Assembly: GCA_031262265.1 (NCBI GenBank)
Contig: JAISIB010000039.1
Location: forward strand, 1-9,424
Direction of reading: 5' to 3'
Origin: Prevotellaceae bacterium
Lineage (GTDB): Bacteria > Bacteroidota > Bacteroidia > Bacteroidales > Bacteroidaceae
Length of the DNA stretch: 9,424 nucleotides
Shown here: positions 1 through 6,888 of the stretch, one piece after another
Layout: each line of letters begins with the position of its first letter
How positions within the stretch are numbered: position 1 is the stretch's first letter
Notes under the pieces: generated by a model
The model's database searches: none
Told to the model about the DNA's origin: nothing
What the model saw: the letters and a program-made list of their open reading frames with translations, nothing else
Position numbers and translations under genes: made by a program

Positions 1-1642
1 CATAACCTGCACCATGCCGTGTGTTCATTCCAACTACGGCATTATTGGCAACTACTACATTTTCTTGCTTAGCCAACGCTTCGGCAGCGATTCCCCAGCG
101 GCGCATATCGTTCCAACGCACGCCTTCGAATGCCAATTCCCAACGACGCTCGTTCTGCAAAGCTTGCAGCGAGTAGGCAGCGATCGGTTCCAAACCGGCG
201 CGAGCGCGTACACGGTTGATACCGGTTACGTCTTCCTTCAATTCCGACTGCATCAGCAAGGCGTCCGCAAAGCGAATCAACATCAAGTCATGAATATTGG
301 CCAACTGCATATCGTTCGCATAGCCGTACATATCCACTTCAAATGTTGCGGCATAATCACCGGGCGCTCTCTTCGATTGAACAGGACCGGTCTTTTTAGC
401 GTAATACTGGGTTTCTTGAATCCAACTATTACCTACGCTACCCGAACCGAATCCGAATTTCCAAGTATGGTCTTCTCCGGTCATTTCGGCATTCACATCG
501 GCAATAGATGCTTGGCGACGAAGGTCTTTCGGCTCAGCTGCAATCCAATCATTCCATAGGTTAGGCGCAACCGGACCGGCGCCCCATCCTGCGCCGAACG
601 GGAATGACTGACCAACGTTTTGATTAAATTCACGCGGGCCGAAGAATAAGGCGAAACCATTGGAAAATCCGATAGTCGTACCCCAGCTGGCGAACATGGA
701 AAACTTGATGGCAAACATACTCTCGGGATTCGCTGCCTGATCGTTTTCTACCCATGCAAGCGGTTTCCCGTCCACGCCGATAACGTCTTTCGTGTATTCG
801 TAGTCGTCCACCGTCAATCTATTGGTGTATGCCCACAGATTACGGAAGTCGCCCACCAATGTATAACCCGAGTTGTTTACGCAATCGTCAATCCAAGAGA
901 TGACGTTGGCTTTCGTCACCGTACCTGCTTCGTTCGGCAACACCACTTCGGTCTTGTTATAGAAGCCGGTGTAGAACAGGAACGCGCGCGCCATCATGGC
1001 TTCGGCTACGTATTTGTCTACGTGTCCGGCACGGGCGGCCGGCGTCTTTTCAGCCGGCATCAATTCGATGGCCTGCTTCAAGTCGTAGATGATTTGCCCC
1101 CACGTCTCATCGGGCGTAGCTTGAGGCAATTCTTCTGCTATCGGTGTGAGCTGCAACGGAATGTTCTCGAACATCGAAGCCAACTCGTAGTAATAGAACG
1201 CACGCAGGAAGTGGGCTTCGCCCAACATCTGGTTCATTTGTGCTTCGCTTTCGTAGCCCTGACAAATCGGCAAAGTCTGTAAAGCGTTGTTCGCCCGCTG
1301 AACGCCTATGTACCTATCTTTCCAAAACTGTTGATGCGTCTGCCCCGTATAGAAGAGCAACATATCGATAGCTTGCATCAATTGGTCGTTGGCTCCACCG
1401 CCACCTAAGCGATCGTCGCTCGCCAATTCGGCATACATCAAATAGGAAGGTGCAGGAGTCGCACAGACTATATTTAAGTTATTGTATATAGCTGTTATAA
1501 TCTGTTCGGCGTCCGTTAGAGTTTCCGGATAGTTAGACGTATTCTTTTCCGTATAGTTTTGAATATCCAAGAAGTCTTCACACGAAGAAGTAACTCCAAC
1601 CAATGCGCCCAATAGAAGAAATGACAATATTTTCGTTCTCAT
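1..1642 (-). CDS. SusD/RagB-family outer-membrane lipoprotein, C-terminus cut by the left edge
   Basis: This is the surface lipoprotein partner of the SusC-like transporter. In the family it caps the SusC barrel and binds the incoming glycan or peptide at the outer membrane. The reading frame is open from the ATG at 1642 to the left edge (547 codons, no stop seen), so the last residues are missing; family members are usually about 500-650 residues. The N-terminus MRTKILSFLLLGALVG is a signal peptide ending in VTSSC, which makes Cys21 the predicted lipidated residue. The following EDF is acidic, as in Bacteroidota surface-export signals. SusD hallmarks are an early TDAEQIITAIYNNL helix, LGEAHFLRAFYYYELASMF, a middle AARAGHVDKYVAEAMMARAFL segment, and near the end INRVRARAGL followed by LQNERRWELAFEGVRWNDMRRW. 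It starts 13 bases after the susC stop, with AAAGGA at 1649-1654 six bases before the ATG, so the two are surely co-transcribed. Family assignment is firm; the ligand is unknown. Confidence 0.95.
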   Translation of the reverse strand, partial: MRTKILSFLLLGALVGVTSSCEDFLDIQNYTEKNTSNYPETLTDAEQIITAIYNNLNIVCATPAPSYLMYAELASDDRLGGGGANDQLMQAIDMLLFYTGQTHQQFWKDRYIGVQRANNALQTLPICQGYESEAQMNQMLGEAHFLRAFYYYELASMFENIPLQLTPIAEELPQATPDETWGQIIYDLKQAIELMPAEKTPAARAGHVDKYVAEAMMARAFLFYTGFYNKTEVVLPNEAGTVTKANVISWIDDCVNNSGYTLVGDFRNLWAYTNRLTVDDYEYTKDVIGVDGKPLAWVENDQAANPESMFAIKFSMFASWGTTIGFSNGFALFFGPREFNQNVGQSFPFGAGWGAGPVAPNLWNDWIAAEPKDLRRQASIADVNAEMTGEDHTWKFGFGSGSVGNSWIQETQYYAKKTGPVQSKRAPGDYAATFEVDMYGYANDMQLANIHDLMLIRFADALLMQSELKEDVTGINRVRARAGLEPIAAYSLQALQNERRWELAFEGVRWNDMRRWGIAAEALAKQENVVVANNAVVGMNTRHGAGY

Positions 1643-1655
1643 AATTAGTCCTTTC

Positions 1656-4600
1656 TTAGAATTTAACATTAACACCTAACGTAAAGGTTCGCGGCAACGG
1701 ATAGTTACCCAAATCAATACCATACATATAGCCATTCGTATAACCTATTTCAGGGTCCATACCCGAATAACTCGTAAAAGTATATAGATTATTGGCACTC
1801 ATATAGAGTCTCAACTGCTGCATGGGCAGCGAGGTGAACAACTTCTTGAAGTCGTAGCCTAACGTCACGTTCTGGATTTTCAAATAACAGCCATCCTCAA
1901 TCCACAGGTCGGAGAAATTGATATAATTAGGATGAGAACCGGCTGTTAAACGCGGCCATTTATTGGAAGTGCCTTCGCCATACCAACGCTCGAACACACT
2001 CGTTTCGTAATTCTGCCATTGGCTGTCAGCGAAACGACGATAATTCTTCGCAATGCTAACCCCCATCTTTCCGTACGTCGTTACGTTCAGGTCGAAACCT
2101 TTATAACCTACGTTAAATCCGAATCCGATACTATACTTCGCATGCCCGCTACCTAAATTGACTTTATCGTCGTCGTTAATAACGCCGTTTTTGTCTTGGT
2201 CAACGAATATAACGTCACCCGGCTGTACCGCAGGCTGCAAGATACCGTTGCCGGCTGCCTTCCATGCATCAATCTCTGCTTGATTCTGGAAAAGACCAGC
2301 GGTTTCAAAGCCCCAGAAATAACCGACAGGATAACCTACCTGCGCGCGATACATCTCTTGGACGCCTTGCGTAAAGGCATGAGCATCACCGTGTAGAATA
2401 CCTTCGGCATTGGCAATCTTCGTAACCTTATTCGTGTTGTAACTCAAATTTAAGAAAGTACCGTAAGACCAATCCTTGCCGATATTGTCTCGCCAATTCA
2501 AAGCAAGTTCGAAGCCTTTATTCGTAATGTTACCGCCATTGATGTAAACTATATTTTGACTACCATAGGAGCCGCGTATCGGCGCACCTACCAACCAGTC
2601 TCTCGTGATACGACTATACCAGTCAAAGGCGACACTCAGGCGAGAATTGAATAAACGGGCGTCAAAACCCAAGTCAAGTTGTTCTTGCGTTTCCCATGAA
2701 ATATCCGGAGTACTCAATCGAGTTACGTATCCACCCACTTGTTGCGCATCTACGTTGTTACCAAACGAATACGCTCCTCTGGCATCGAACGCTACGGGTG
2801 CTATATACATAAATGGAGTTACGCTCTGGTTACCGTTTGATCCCCAACTACCACGTAATTTCAAGAAATCAAGCCAATCGGTTGCACTCTCCATAAACGA
2901 TTCATTGGTCATCACCCAACCGGCTGTCGCTGTCGGGAAATATCCCCAACGATGACCACGTCCAAAGTTGGACGAACCGTCTGCACGCAGAATGACGCTT
3001 GCCAGATAGGTTTCTTTCCAATCATACTGAACACGACCGAAAAATGAAACCAGTCGACTTTCTCCCCACGGACTACTACTTAACGTAGTCTTTCCCGGCG
3101 TAATCTCTTTGGTGTTAGCCAACCATGCATGTGCGAAGTCATTGAAGAGTGAGTTGACGTTAGAACCCGAGATGTTTTCACCCATTCCTCCTTTGTTCAA
3201 TGTATTACCGACGAGAGCATCGAAATTATGCTCGCCAAATAAGGTAAACTTGTAGTTGATCGTGCTTTCCCATGACCAATCCCAACCGTTACTCATATTG
3301 TGCGACACATTGGATTCCGTTCGCTGAGAGGTGGAAGACAATACGTACGGCTCTTGCCAAGAACGGTACGAGCTACCGCTATAATTGTAACTAAACTGCG
3401 TACGCAGTCTCAAATCACGAATAGGTTGCAATTCCAAATGGAGAGACGTTCGCAACGAATAATTCTTGGACTTATTTTGTCCTCGCTCGTAATAGGTCGA
3501 TGCAATAGGATTGGCCATAGACGTTTCGAAACCGGTAAGTCCCATCGCTTGCGCATCCGCGTAATCGAAGAAATTGCCTTCGTCGTCGTACACGGGCATA
3601 ATCGGCGGAGTAGTCAACGGACCAACTATATCGTTCCAATATTGGTTGCCGGTCGCAATACCGTTGTTCTCGCTATGTACGTACATCAGGGTTTCCCCCA
3701 CTTTCAGCACATCCATATCGCCTTCTCTCCATAGCACGTGCGAAGAGTTCAAACGGGCTGTTACGCGGGTGTAATTAGCTTCCACAGGTTTCTTACCCAG
3801 AATACCCTCTTCATTCGTCAAAGAAAGACCCATTGAGAACGTAGAGCGATCGCTACCACCGGTAACGTTGAAAGCGTGATTGGTCTTTAACGCATTCTTA
3901 TTTTGAATTTCTTCCATCCAATCCGTTCCTGTCCATGTGCCGTTCATCGCGCTTTCATACTTCGGACCAAGAATGGATGCCCAATTCTTAGCGGCATTGC
4001 CTTGATTGAACGCCAACTCATCCATTACCTGCATGAACTGCTGCACGTTCAATAGATCCGGTACTTTATAAGCGTTGGATACCGCTACCGAGCCATCGTA
4101 AGTCACTTGCATCTTGCCGGCCTTGCCTTGTTTGGTCGTTACTAATATAACGCCATTGGCGGCACGTGAACCATAGATACCTGCCGAAGCGTCTTTCAAC
4201 ACGTCGATGCTCTCGATATCAGCCGGATTCAAACTATTCAAATCGCCGCCCGTTACGCCGTCTATAACGTATAAGGGCGAGTAACTTCCAACTGTTCCCA
4301 GACCACGAATAGATACGTTGAATCCGGAGCCGGGTTGTCCCGAACTTTGAAGGATATTCACACCCGGCATCTGTGCTTGCAAAGCAGACAGAGGACTCGT
4401 GGTGTTTAACTTCGTAAGTTCTTCACCGCCTACCTGTACGGTCGCACCGGTGAGTAATTTCTTCTTCTGCACACCGTAACCGATGACCACCACTTCGTCC
4501 AGAAGGGCAGCGTCTTCGCTCAGCGTTACGTTGTACACGGAACGTCCGGATTGCACCGTGAAGGATTGCGTCACGTAGCCGATGAAAGAGACTTCGATCG

Positions 4601-4865
4601 TAGCTCCCGCACGCACGTTCAGCGTGTACTCTCCGTCCAGATTTGTTACCGTTCCGGAGGTAGCGTTTCCGCGCTCTCTGACGGTAGCTCCGATTAGCAA
4701 TTCGCCTGCGGCGTCCGACACCGTACCGGTGATGCGCGTCGTTTGTTGCTGCACATCCATCGGAGCGGCGGCGGCTGATAAGTCAACCGGCGTGGCGCAA
4801 AGGAATAAGCCTATACATACATACATACATACAGCGCTTGCTTTTAGATTTGTTTTCACATTCAT
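1656..4865 (-). CDS. SusC/RagA-family TonB-dependent outer-membrane transporter
   Basis: This 1069-residue protein is a complete TonB-linked outer-membrane importer, which in this family takes up oligosaccharides or peptides using energy from TonB-ExbBD. Residues 1 to about 34 form a signal peptide (hydrophobic CMYVCIGLFLCA, then SAAAA). Residues 45-115 are a carboxypeptidase-regulatory-like domain (ITGTVSDAAGELLIGATV, then GEYTLNV and VSFIGYV). The SusC signature LDEVVVIGYGVQKKKLLTGA lies at 122-141. The plug follows, with VSIRGLGT at 184-191, LYVIDGV at 198-204, IDVLKDASAGIYGSRAANG at 220-238 and the end near VTTKQGK. The remainder is the barrel, closing with RTFTLGVNVKF, a C-terminal Phe typical of outer-membrane proteins. 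The start is supported by AAGGA at 4873-4877, seven bases before the ATG, and by the signal peptide it produces. A (GTAT)5 tract lies inside the signal-peptide codons and could switch the gene on and off. The substrate cannot be read from the sequence and no degradative enzyme is in view. Confidence 0.97.
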   Translation of the reverse strand: MNVKTNLKASAVCMYVCIGLFLCATPVDLSAAAAPMDVQQQTTRITGTVSDAAGELLIGATVRERGNATSGTVTNLDGEYTLNVRAGATIEVSFIGYVTQSFTVQSGRSVYNVTLSEDAALLDEVVVIGYGVQKKKLLTGATVQVGGEELTKLNTTSPLSALQAQMPGVNILQSSGQPGSGFNVSIRGLGTVGSYSPLYVIDGVTGGDLNSLNPADIESIDVLKDASAGIYGSRAANGVILVTTKQGKAGKMQVTYDGSVAVSNAYKVPDLLNVQQFMQVMDELAFNQGNAAKNWASILGPKYESAMNGTWTGTDWMEEIQNKNALKTNHAFNVTGGSDRSTFSMGLSLTNEEGILGKKPVEANYTRVTARLNSSHVLWREGDMDVLKVGETLMYVHSENNGIATGNQYWNDIVGPLTTPPIMPVYDDEGNFFDYADAQAMGLTGFETSMANPIASTYYERGQNKSKNYSLRTSLHLELQPIRDLRLRTQFSYNYSGSSYRSWQEPYVLSSTSQRTESNVSHNMSNGWDWSWESTINYKFTLFGEHNFDALVGNTLNKGGMGENISGSNVNSLFNDFAHAWLANTKEITPGKTTLSSSPWGESRLVSFFGRVQYDWKETYLASVILRADGSSNFGRGHRWGYFPTATAGWVMTNESFMESATDWLDFLKLRGSWGSNGNQSVTPFMYIAPVAFDARGAYSFGNNVDAQQVGGYVTRLSTPDISWETQEQLDLGFDARLFNSRLSVAFDWYSRITRDWLVGAPIRGSYGSQNIVYINGGNITNKGFELALNWRDNIGKDWSYGTFLNLSYNTNKVTKIANAEGILHGDAHAFTQGVQEMYRAQVGYPVGYFWGFETAGLFQNQAEIDAWKAAGNGILQPAVQPGDVIFVDQDKNGVINDDDKVNLGSGHAKYSIGFGFNVGYKGFDLNVTTYGKMGVSIAKNYRRFADSQWQNYETSVFERWYGEGTSNKWPRLTAGSHPNYINFSDLWIEDGCYLKIQNVTLGYDFKKLFTSLPMQQLRLYMSANNLYTFTSYSGMDPEIGYTNGYMYGIDLGNYPLPRTFTLGVNVKF
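4813..4832 (-). repeat. Tetranucleotide microsatellite (GTAT)5 inside the susC signal-peptide codons
   Basis: Five perfect copies of GTAT on the coding strand (ATAC on the plus strand) encode part of the hydrophobic signal-peptide core, about residues 12-17 (VCMYVC). Because 4 is not a multiple of 3, slippage by one unit shifts the frame. With four copies the frame reads TAG directly at the repeat end; with six copies it reaches TGA ten codons after the repeat. Only changes of three units keep the frame. The repeat contains several ATG triplets, but only one, at residue 14, is in frame. Five units is short compared with known variable tetranucleotide tracts, so the rate could be low. The repeat is seen directly; the switching role is inferred. 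Confidence 0.9.
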
Positions 4866-4872
4866 AAAGTGT

Positions 4873-4877
4873 TCCTT
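4873..4877 (-). promoter_or_regulatory. Shine-Dalgarno site of the susC-like gene
   Basis: AAGGA on the minus strand lies seven bases before the ATG at 4865, within a TAAGGA string. The TAA is also the stop of a possible 31-codon upstream ORF, so translation of that ORF, if real, would end on the ribosome binding site. Confidence 0.7.
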
Positions 4878-4971
4878 AAATGTTATTAAAAAGGTTGTTC
4901 AAATTCATTTTGTTTGTTCTCAGAGGATGCTTCTCCGTGACGACGGAGAAACAAACAGTTAATCTCTTCAT
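4876..4971 (-). other. Possible 31-codon upstream ORF in the susC leader
   Basis: An ATG at 4971 opens a frame starting MKRLTVCFSVV and running 31 codons to a TAA at 4876-4878. That stop overlaps the AAGGA site of susC and ends 10 bases before its start. The ORF contains the leader hairpin (4931-4950). I see no strong Shine-Dalgarno before this ATG, and a frame of this length is not rare by chance. It could be a leader peptide coupled to susC translation, a decayed start of an older gene, or nothing. Confidence 0.2.
4911..4957 (-). promoter_or_regulatory. Two-part stem-loop in the susC 5' leader
   Basis: A perfect 8-bp inverted repeat, TTCTCCGT/ACGGAGAA (4931-4938 and 4943-4950), encloses a four-base loop. 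A second perfect 7-bp pair, TGTTTGT/ACAAACA (4911-4917 and 4951-4957), abuts it on one side and leaves a 13-base bulge (4918-4930) on the other, so the two helices could stack. No T-tract follows in the direction of transcription, so it is not a standard terminator. It lies 45-92 bases before the susC ATG, where it could affect mRNA stability, translation or small-RNA pairing. The pairing is visible; the role is inferred. Confidence 0.5.
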
Positions 4972-5071
4972 AGTAATGTGTTCACGTCATAGGCAACAAA
5001 TATTAAAGATTTATTTATGTTTCTCACCTTCTTCTCATCGGGGGAATGATAAGAGAGCGTTTTTCCTGCGA

Positions 5072-5098
5072 CAAAGATAGTGCCTTTATCTTTTCAAA
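5072..5098 (-). promoter_or_regulatory. Candidate Bacteroidota sigma-ABfr promoter for the susC-susD operon
   Basis: On the minus strand TATCTTTG (5072-5079) matches the TAnnTTTG -7 box, and TTTG (5095-5098) stands upstream as a -33 element. The spacer is 15 bases, somewhat shorter than usual for this class. The sequence behind it (about 5100-5160) is very A/T-rich. Transcription would begin near 5060-5067, giving a leader of roughly 200 bases. This is the only full -7/-33 combination I found in the gap on this strand. Confidence 0.5.
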
Positions 5099-5271
5099 AC
5101 CTAATATTTATTTGACTTTTTATAACACAAAATTATCTTTATTCAATATTTATGTTAAATAATCTCGTAAGGTAGCACAGAAATGAGATATGTCTTTGAG
5201 AAAGGGTGAGCGGTGGGCATTCGATTAATAGCTTTCTATAAGTTGTTATATGATGCCGCTTTGATAATAAA

Positions 5272-5346
5272 ATAAGCGAGTAAGTTGTTTAAACAAGCGA
5301 GTAAGATATTGCAATAAGCGAGTTAGTTATTTCGCTAACTTACTTA
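5272..5346. repeat. Three 21-bp direct repeats with palindromic spacers, plus an inverted partial copy
   Basis: The core AAGCGAGTAAG occurs at 5274-5284 and 5295-5305, and as AAGCGAGTTAG at 5316-5326, with an exact 21-base period. The spacer after copy 1 is a perfect 12-bp palindrome, TTGTTTAAACAA (5285-5296). The spacer after copy 2 holds a perfect 10-bp palindrome, TATTGCAATA (5307-5316). The dyad centres are also 21 bases apart. An inverted relative, AACTTACT (5337-5344), pairs with AGTAAGTT of copy 1 (5279-5286). The array starts 15 bases after the end of queG and lies roughly 170-275 bases upstream of the candidate susC promoter. Two-helical-turn spacing fits an operator array for a dimeric regulator, but it could instead be a queG 3' RNA element or a dispersed repeat. 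Confidence 0.75.
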
Positions 5347-5360
5347 GGGGATGACGGCTC

Positions 5361-6299
5361 TCAGTTTTCAGTGATAGCGTGCACGTTGCGCATCAGTCCG
5401 AGGTACTTCGTACGCCGAACGGCACTGTTGCCGAACACAGTCCGAAACTCCGATTCGGTCATGTGTTGCAGTTGCGCTTTGTCCAGCGAAAGGAATGCTG
5501 CGGAGGGTTGCAAGGCCGGTTCCGACGTGGGCGTAACCCAGCGATTGTGCGGACAGGCGCGTTGGCATTCGTCGCAACCGTACACTCGATTGCCGAGTTG
5601 GGTAGCTGTTGCGGCCGGCAGCTCGCCGCGATATTCGATGGTCAGGTAAGAAAGGCACCGCCGAGCGTCCAATCTACAAGGCGCGGTCAAAGCACCGGCC
5701 GGACACGCGTCCAAGCAGCGACGGCACGAACCGCAACGATTCGGGTACGGCCGGTCGACCTCCAACTCGGCCGTAGTCAGGATTTCTCCCAGAAAAAAGC
5801 ACGAGCCGGCATGCGGCATGATCAGTTGGGTATTTTTCCCGATCCAGCCCAGTCCGGCTTGCCACGCCCAATAGCGTTCGAGCAAGGGTGCCGTGTCGCA
5901 ACATACGCGGACGGCGGCTTTGGGAACGAGCGATTGGAGATAGGCCGATAACCGGTGTAGTTTGTCGCGCATAACCTCGTGGTAGTCTGCACCATAAGCG
6001 TACCAAGCGAATTGATATTGGTCGTTGCGTAAAAAACGAACGGGGTAATAGTTGAGAGCTACGCTGATGACGGTGCGCGCACCGTCCAATAGCAGACGCG
6101 GATCAGAACGTAAGTCACCGTGCGCGGTCAGGTAGTACATTTCTCCGTGTCGCCCTTCGCTCAGCCAATCCGCCAATGCCTGCCGGTGCGTATCATCTAC
6201 GGCTTCGGCACGCGCAAACCCGCACGCGGAAAAGCCTAACCGTCGCGCTTCGGCTCGCAACAGTTCGCAAGCGACCGACTCAGAGCAATTTGAAGGCAT
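5361..6299 (-). CDS. queG: Epoxyqueuosine reductase
   Basis: QueG is a cytoplasmic cobalamin-dependent iron-sulfur enzyme that reduces epoxyqueuosine to queuosine at the wobble base of GUN-decoding tRNAs. The 312-residue product carries the family marks: FAWYAYGADYHEVMRDKLHRL at 97-117 in the cobalamin-binding part; CDTAPLLER at 134-142, where Asp135 matches the proposed catalytic acid; and AGLGWIGKN at 148-156. Two [4Fe-4S] sites follow: CGSCRRCLDACP (Cys189, 192, 195, 199) and Cys215 with CDECQRACP (Cys242, 245, 249). The end, FGNSAVRRTKYLGLMRN, resembles the usual QueG tail. It is shorter than the roughly 380-residue E. coli and B. subtilis forms and lacks the long C-terminal extension. 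The ATG at 6299 overlaps the deacetylase gene by 20 bases, with AAGGA almost touching the ATG. It is probably the last gene of the DUF2723-deacetylase-queG operon. Confidence 0.96.
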   Translation of the reverse strand: MPSNCSESVACELLRAEARRLGFSACGFARAEAVDDTHRQALADWLSEGRHGEMYYLTAHGDLRSDPRLLLDGARTVISVALNYYPVRFLRNDQYQFAWYAYGADYHEVMRDKLHRLSAYLQSLVPKAAVRVCCDTAPLLERYWAWQAGLGWIGKNTQLIMPHAGSCFFLGEILTTAELEVDRPYPNRCGSCRRCLDACPAGALTAPCRLDARRCLSYLTIEYRGELPAATATQLGNRVYGCDECQRACPHNRWVTPTSEPALQPSAAFLSLDKAQLQHMTESEFRTVFGNSAVRRTKYLGLMRNVHAITEN

Positions 6300-6888
6300 A
6301 TCCTTGTTCCGACAACCATTCGATAGAACGCGGAAGTGCGTATTTCAGGTTGCGCTCCGCCTTCAAAGAATCATGAAAGGTGATGATGGATCCGTTGCGC
6401 ACGTAGCGTTTGACGTTTCGGAAGACCTGTTCGCCGTTTAGTTTCTTGCTATAATCGCGCGTCACGACGTCCCACATCACGATGCGGTAGTATTGTTTCA
6501 GTGTCCGGTATTGCATGAAACGCATGTGCCCGTGCGGCGGACGAAACAAGTCGGATTGCAACGTTTCGTTCGCACGGTCGGCATTGCGCAAGTAGTGATG
6601 CGACAAATACTCGAATCCTCGTAGATGATTGTGCGTATGATTGCCTACGCGATGACCGGCATCCAGTACCTGCCGATACTCCTCAGGATGCTTTTCGACG
6701 TTGTCGCCCACCATAAAAAAGGTTGCTTTGACGCCATACTCGTCCAATACGCCGAGCACCCACGGTGTGACGTCCGGCACGGGGCCGTCGTCAAACGTCA
6801 GATATACTGCACGCTCATCGGGATTCATTCGCCATACGGCTTCCGGATACAGCCATCGTACCGGCCTCGGAGGTTGTTCGATCAGCAT
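6280..6888 (-). CDS. Polysaccharide deacetylase family protein (CE4/NodB fold)
   Basis: This 202-residue protein is essentially one NodB-homology domain, a metal-dependent enzyme fold that removes N- or O-acetyl groups from sugars. All five motifs are present: TFDDGP at 31-36 (Asp33 probable base, Asp34 metal ligand), HTHNH at 84-88 (His84 and His88 metal ligands), RPPHG at 116-120, MWDVVTRDY at 138-146, and TFHDS at 170-174 (His172 catalytic). It should therefore be active. There is no signal peptide or membrane segment; the protein starts MLIEQPPRPVRWLYPEAVW, so it is predicted to be cytoplasmic, unlike most peptidoglycan or chitin deacetylases of this family. Its ATG shares a base with the DUF2723 stop (TAATG), which points to translational coupling, and no separate Shine-Dalgarno is visible. 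Its 3' end overlaps queG. The acetylated substrate is unknown; a lipid-linked or nucleotide sugar used by the upstream membrane protein is one guess. Confidence 0.92.
   Translation of the reverse strand: MLIEQPPRPVRWLYPEAVWRMNPDERAVYLTFDDGPVPDVTPWVLGVLDEYGVKATFFMVGDNVEKHPEEYRQVLDAGHRVGNHTHNHLRGFEYLSHHYLRNADRANETLQSDLFRPPHGHMRFMQYRTLKQYYRIVMWDVVTRDYSKKLNGEQVFRNVKRYVRNGSIITFHDSLKAERNLKYALPRSIEWLSEQGYAFKLL

Larger units (their letters stand above)
4866..5360. other. A/T-rich intergenic region between queG and the susC-like gene
   Basis: This 495-base gap separates the end of the queG operon from the start of the transporter operon. No ORF in it looks like a real protein. It contains, from right to left, the 21-bp repeat array, an unassigned stretch (about 5161-5270) with only weak short inverted repeats such as TATAA/TTATA at 5237-5250, an A/T-rich block (5100-5160), the candidate promoter, and the susC leader with its hairpin. 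I found no convincing intrinsic terminator for queG; the stem AGTTAG/CTAACT at 5321-5340 has no T-tract. Confidence 0.8.

Noticed and set aside
14..559. Plus-strand ORF of 181 codons
   Set aside because: It is antisense to the SusD-like gene, whose frame shows clear family motifs throughout; the plus-strand product has no recognisable domain.
4880..5080. Plus-strand ORF of 66 codons in the gap
   Set aside because: It covers the susC leader and candidate promoter, has no visible ribosome binding site, and shows no domain.
5128..5135. Second TAnnTTTG box (TAATTTTG, minus strand)
   Set aside because: No TTTG or TTG element stands at a suitable distance upstream, and the region is so A/T-rich that the box is expected by chance.
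5321..5340. Stem AGTTAG/CTAACT as a queG terminator
   Set aside because: The stem is only 6 bp with an 8-base loop and no T-tract follows on the minus strand.
4866..5360. Invertible promoter or CRISPR-like array in the gap
   Set aside because: I found no long inverted repeats flanking the promoter, and the 21-bp units are too short and too closely spaced for a CRISPR array with spacers.
5379..5951. Plus-strand ORF of 190 codons across queG
   Set aside because: It is the antisense shadow of the well-conserved, higher-GC queG; the product is Arg-rich and resembles no family.
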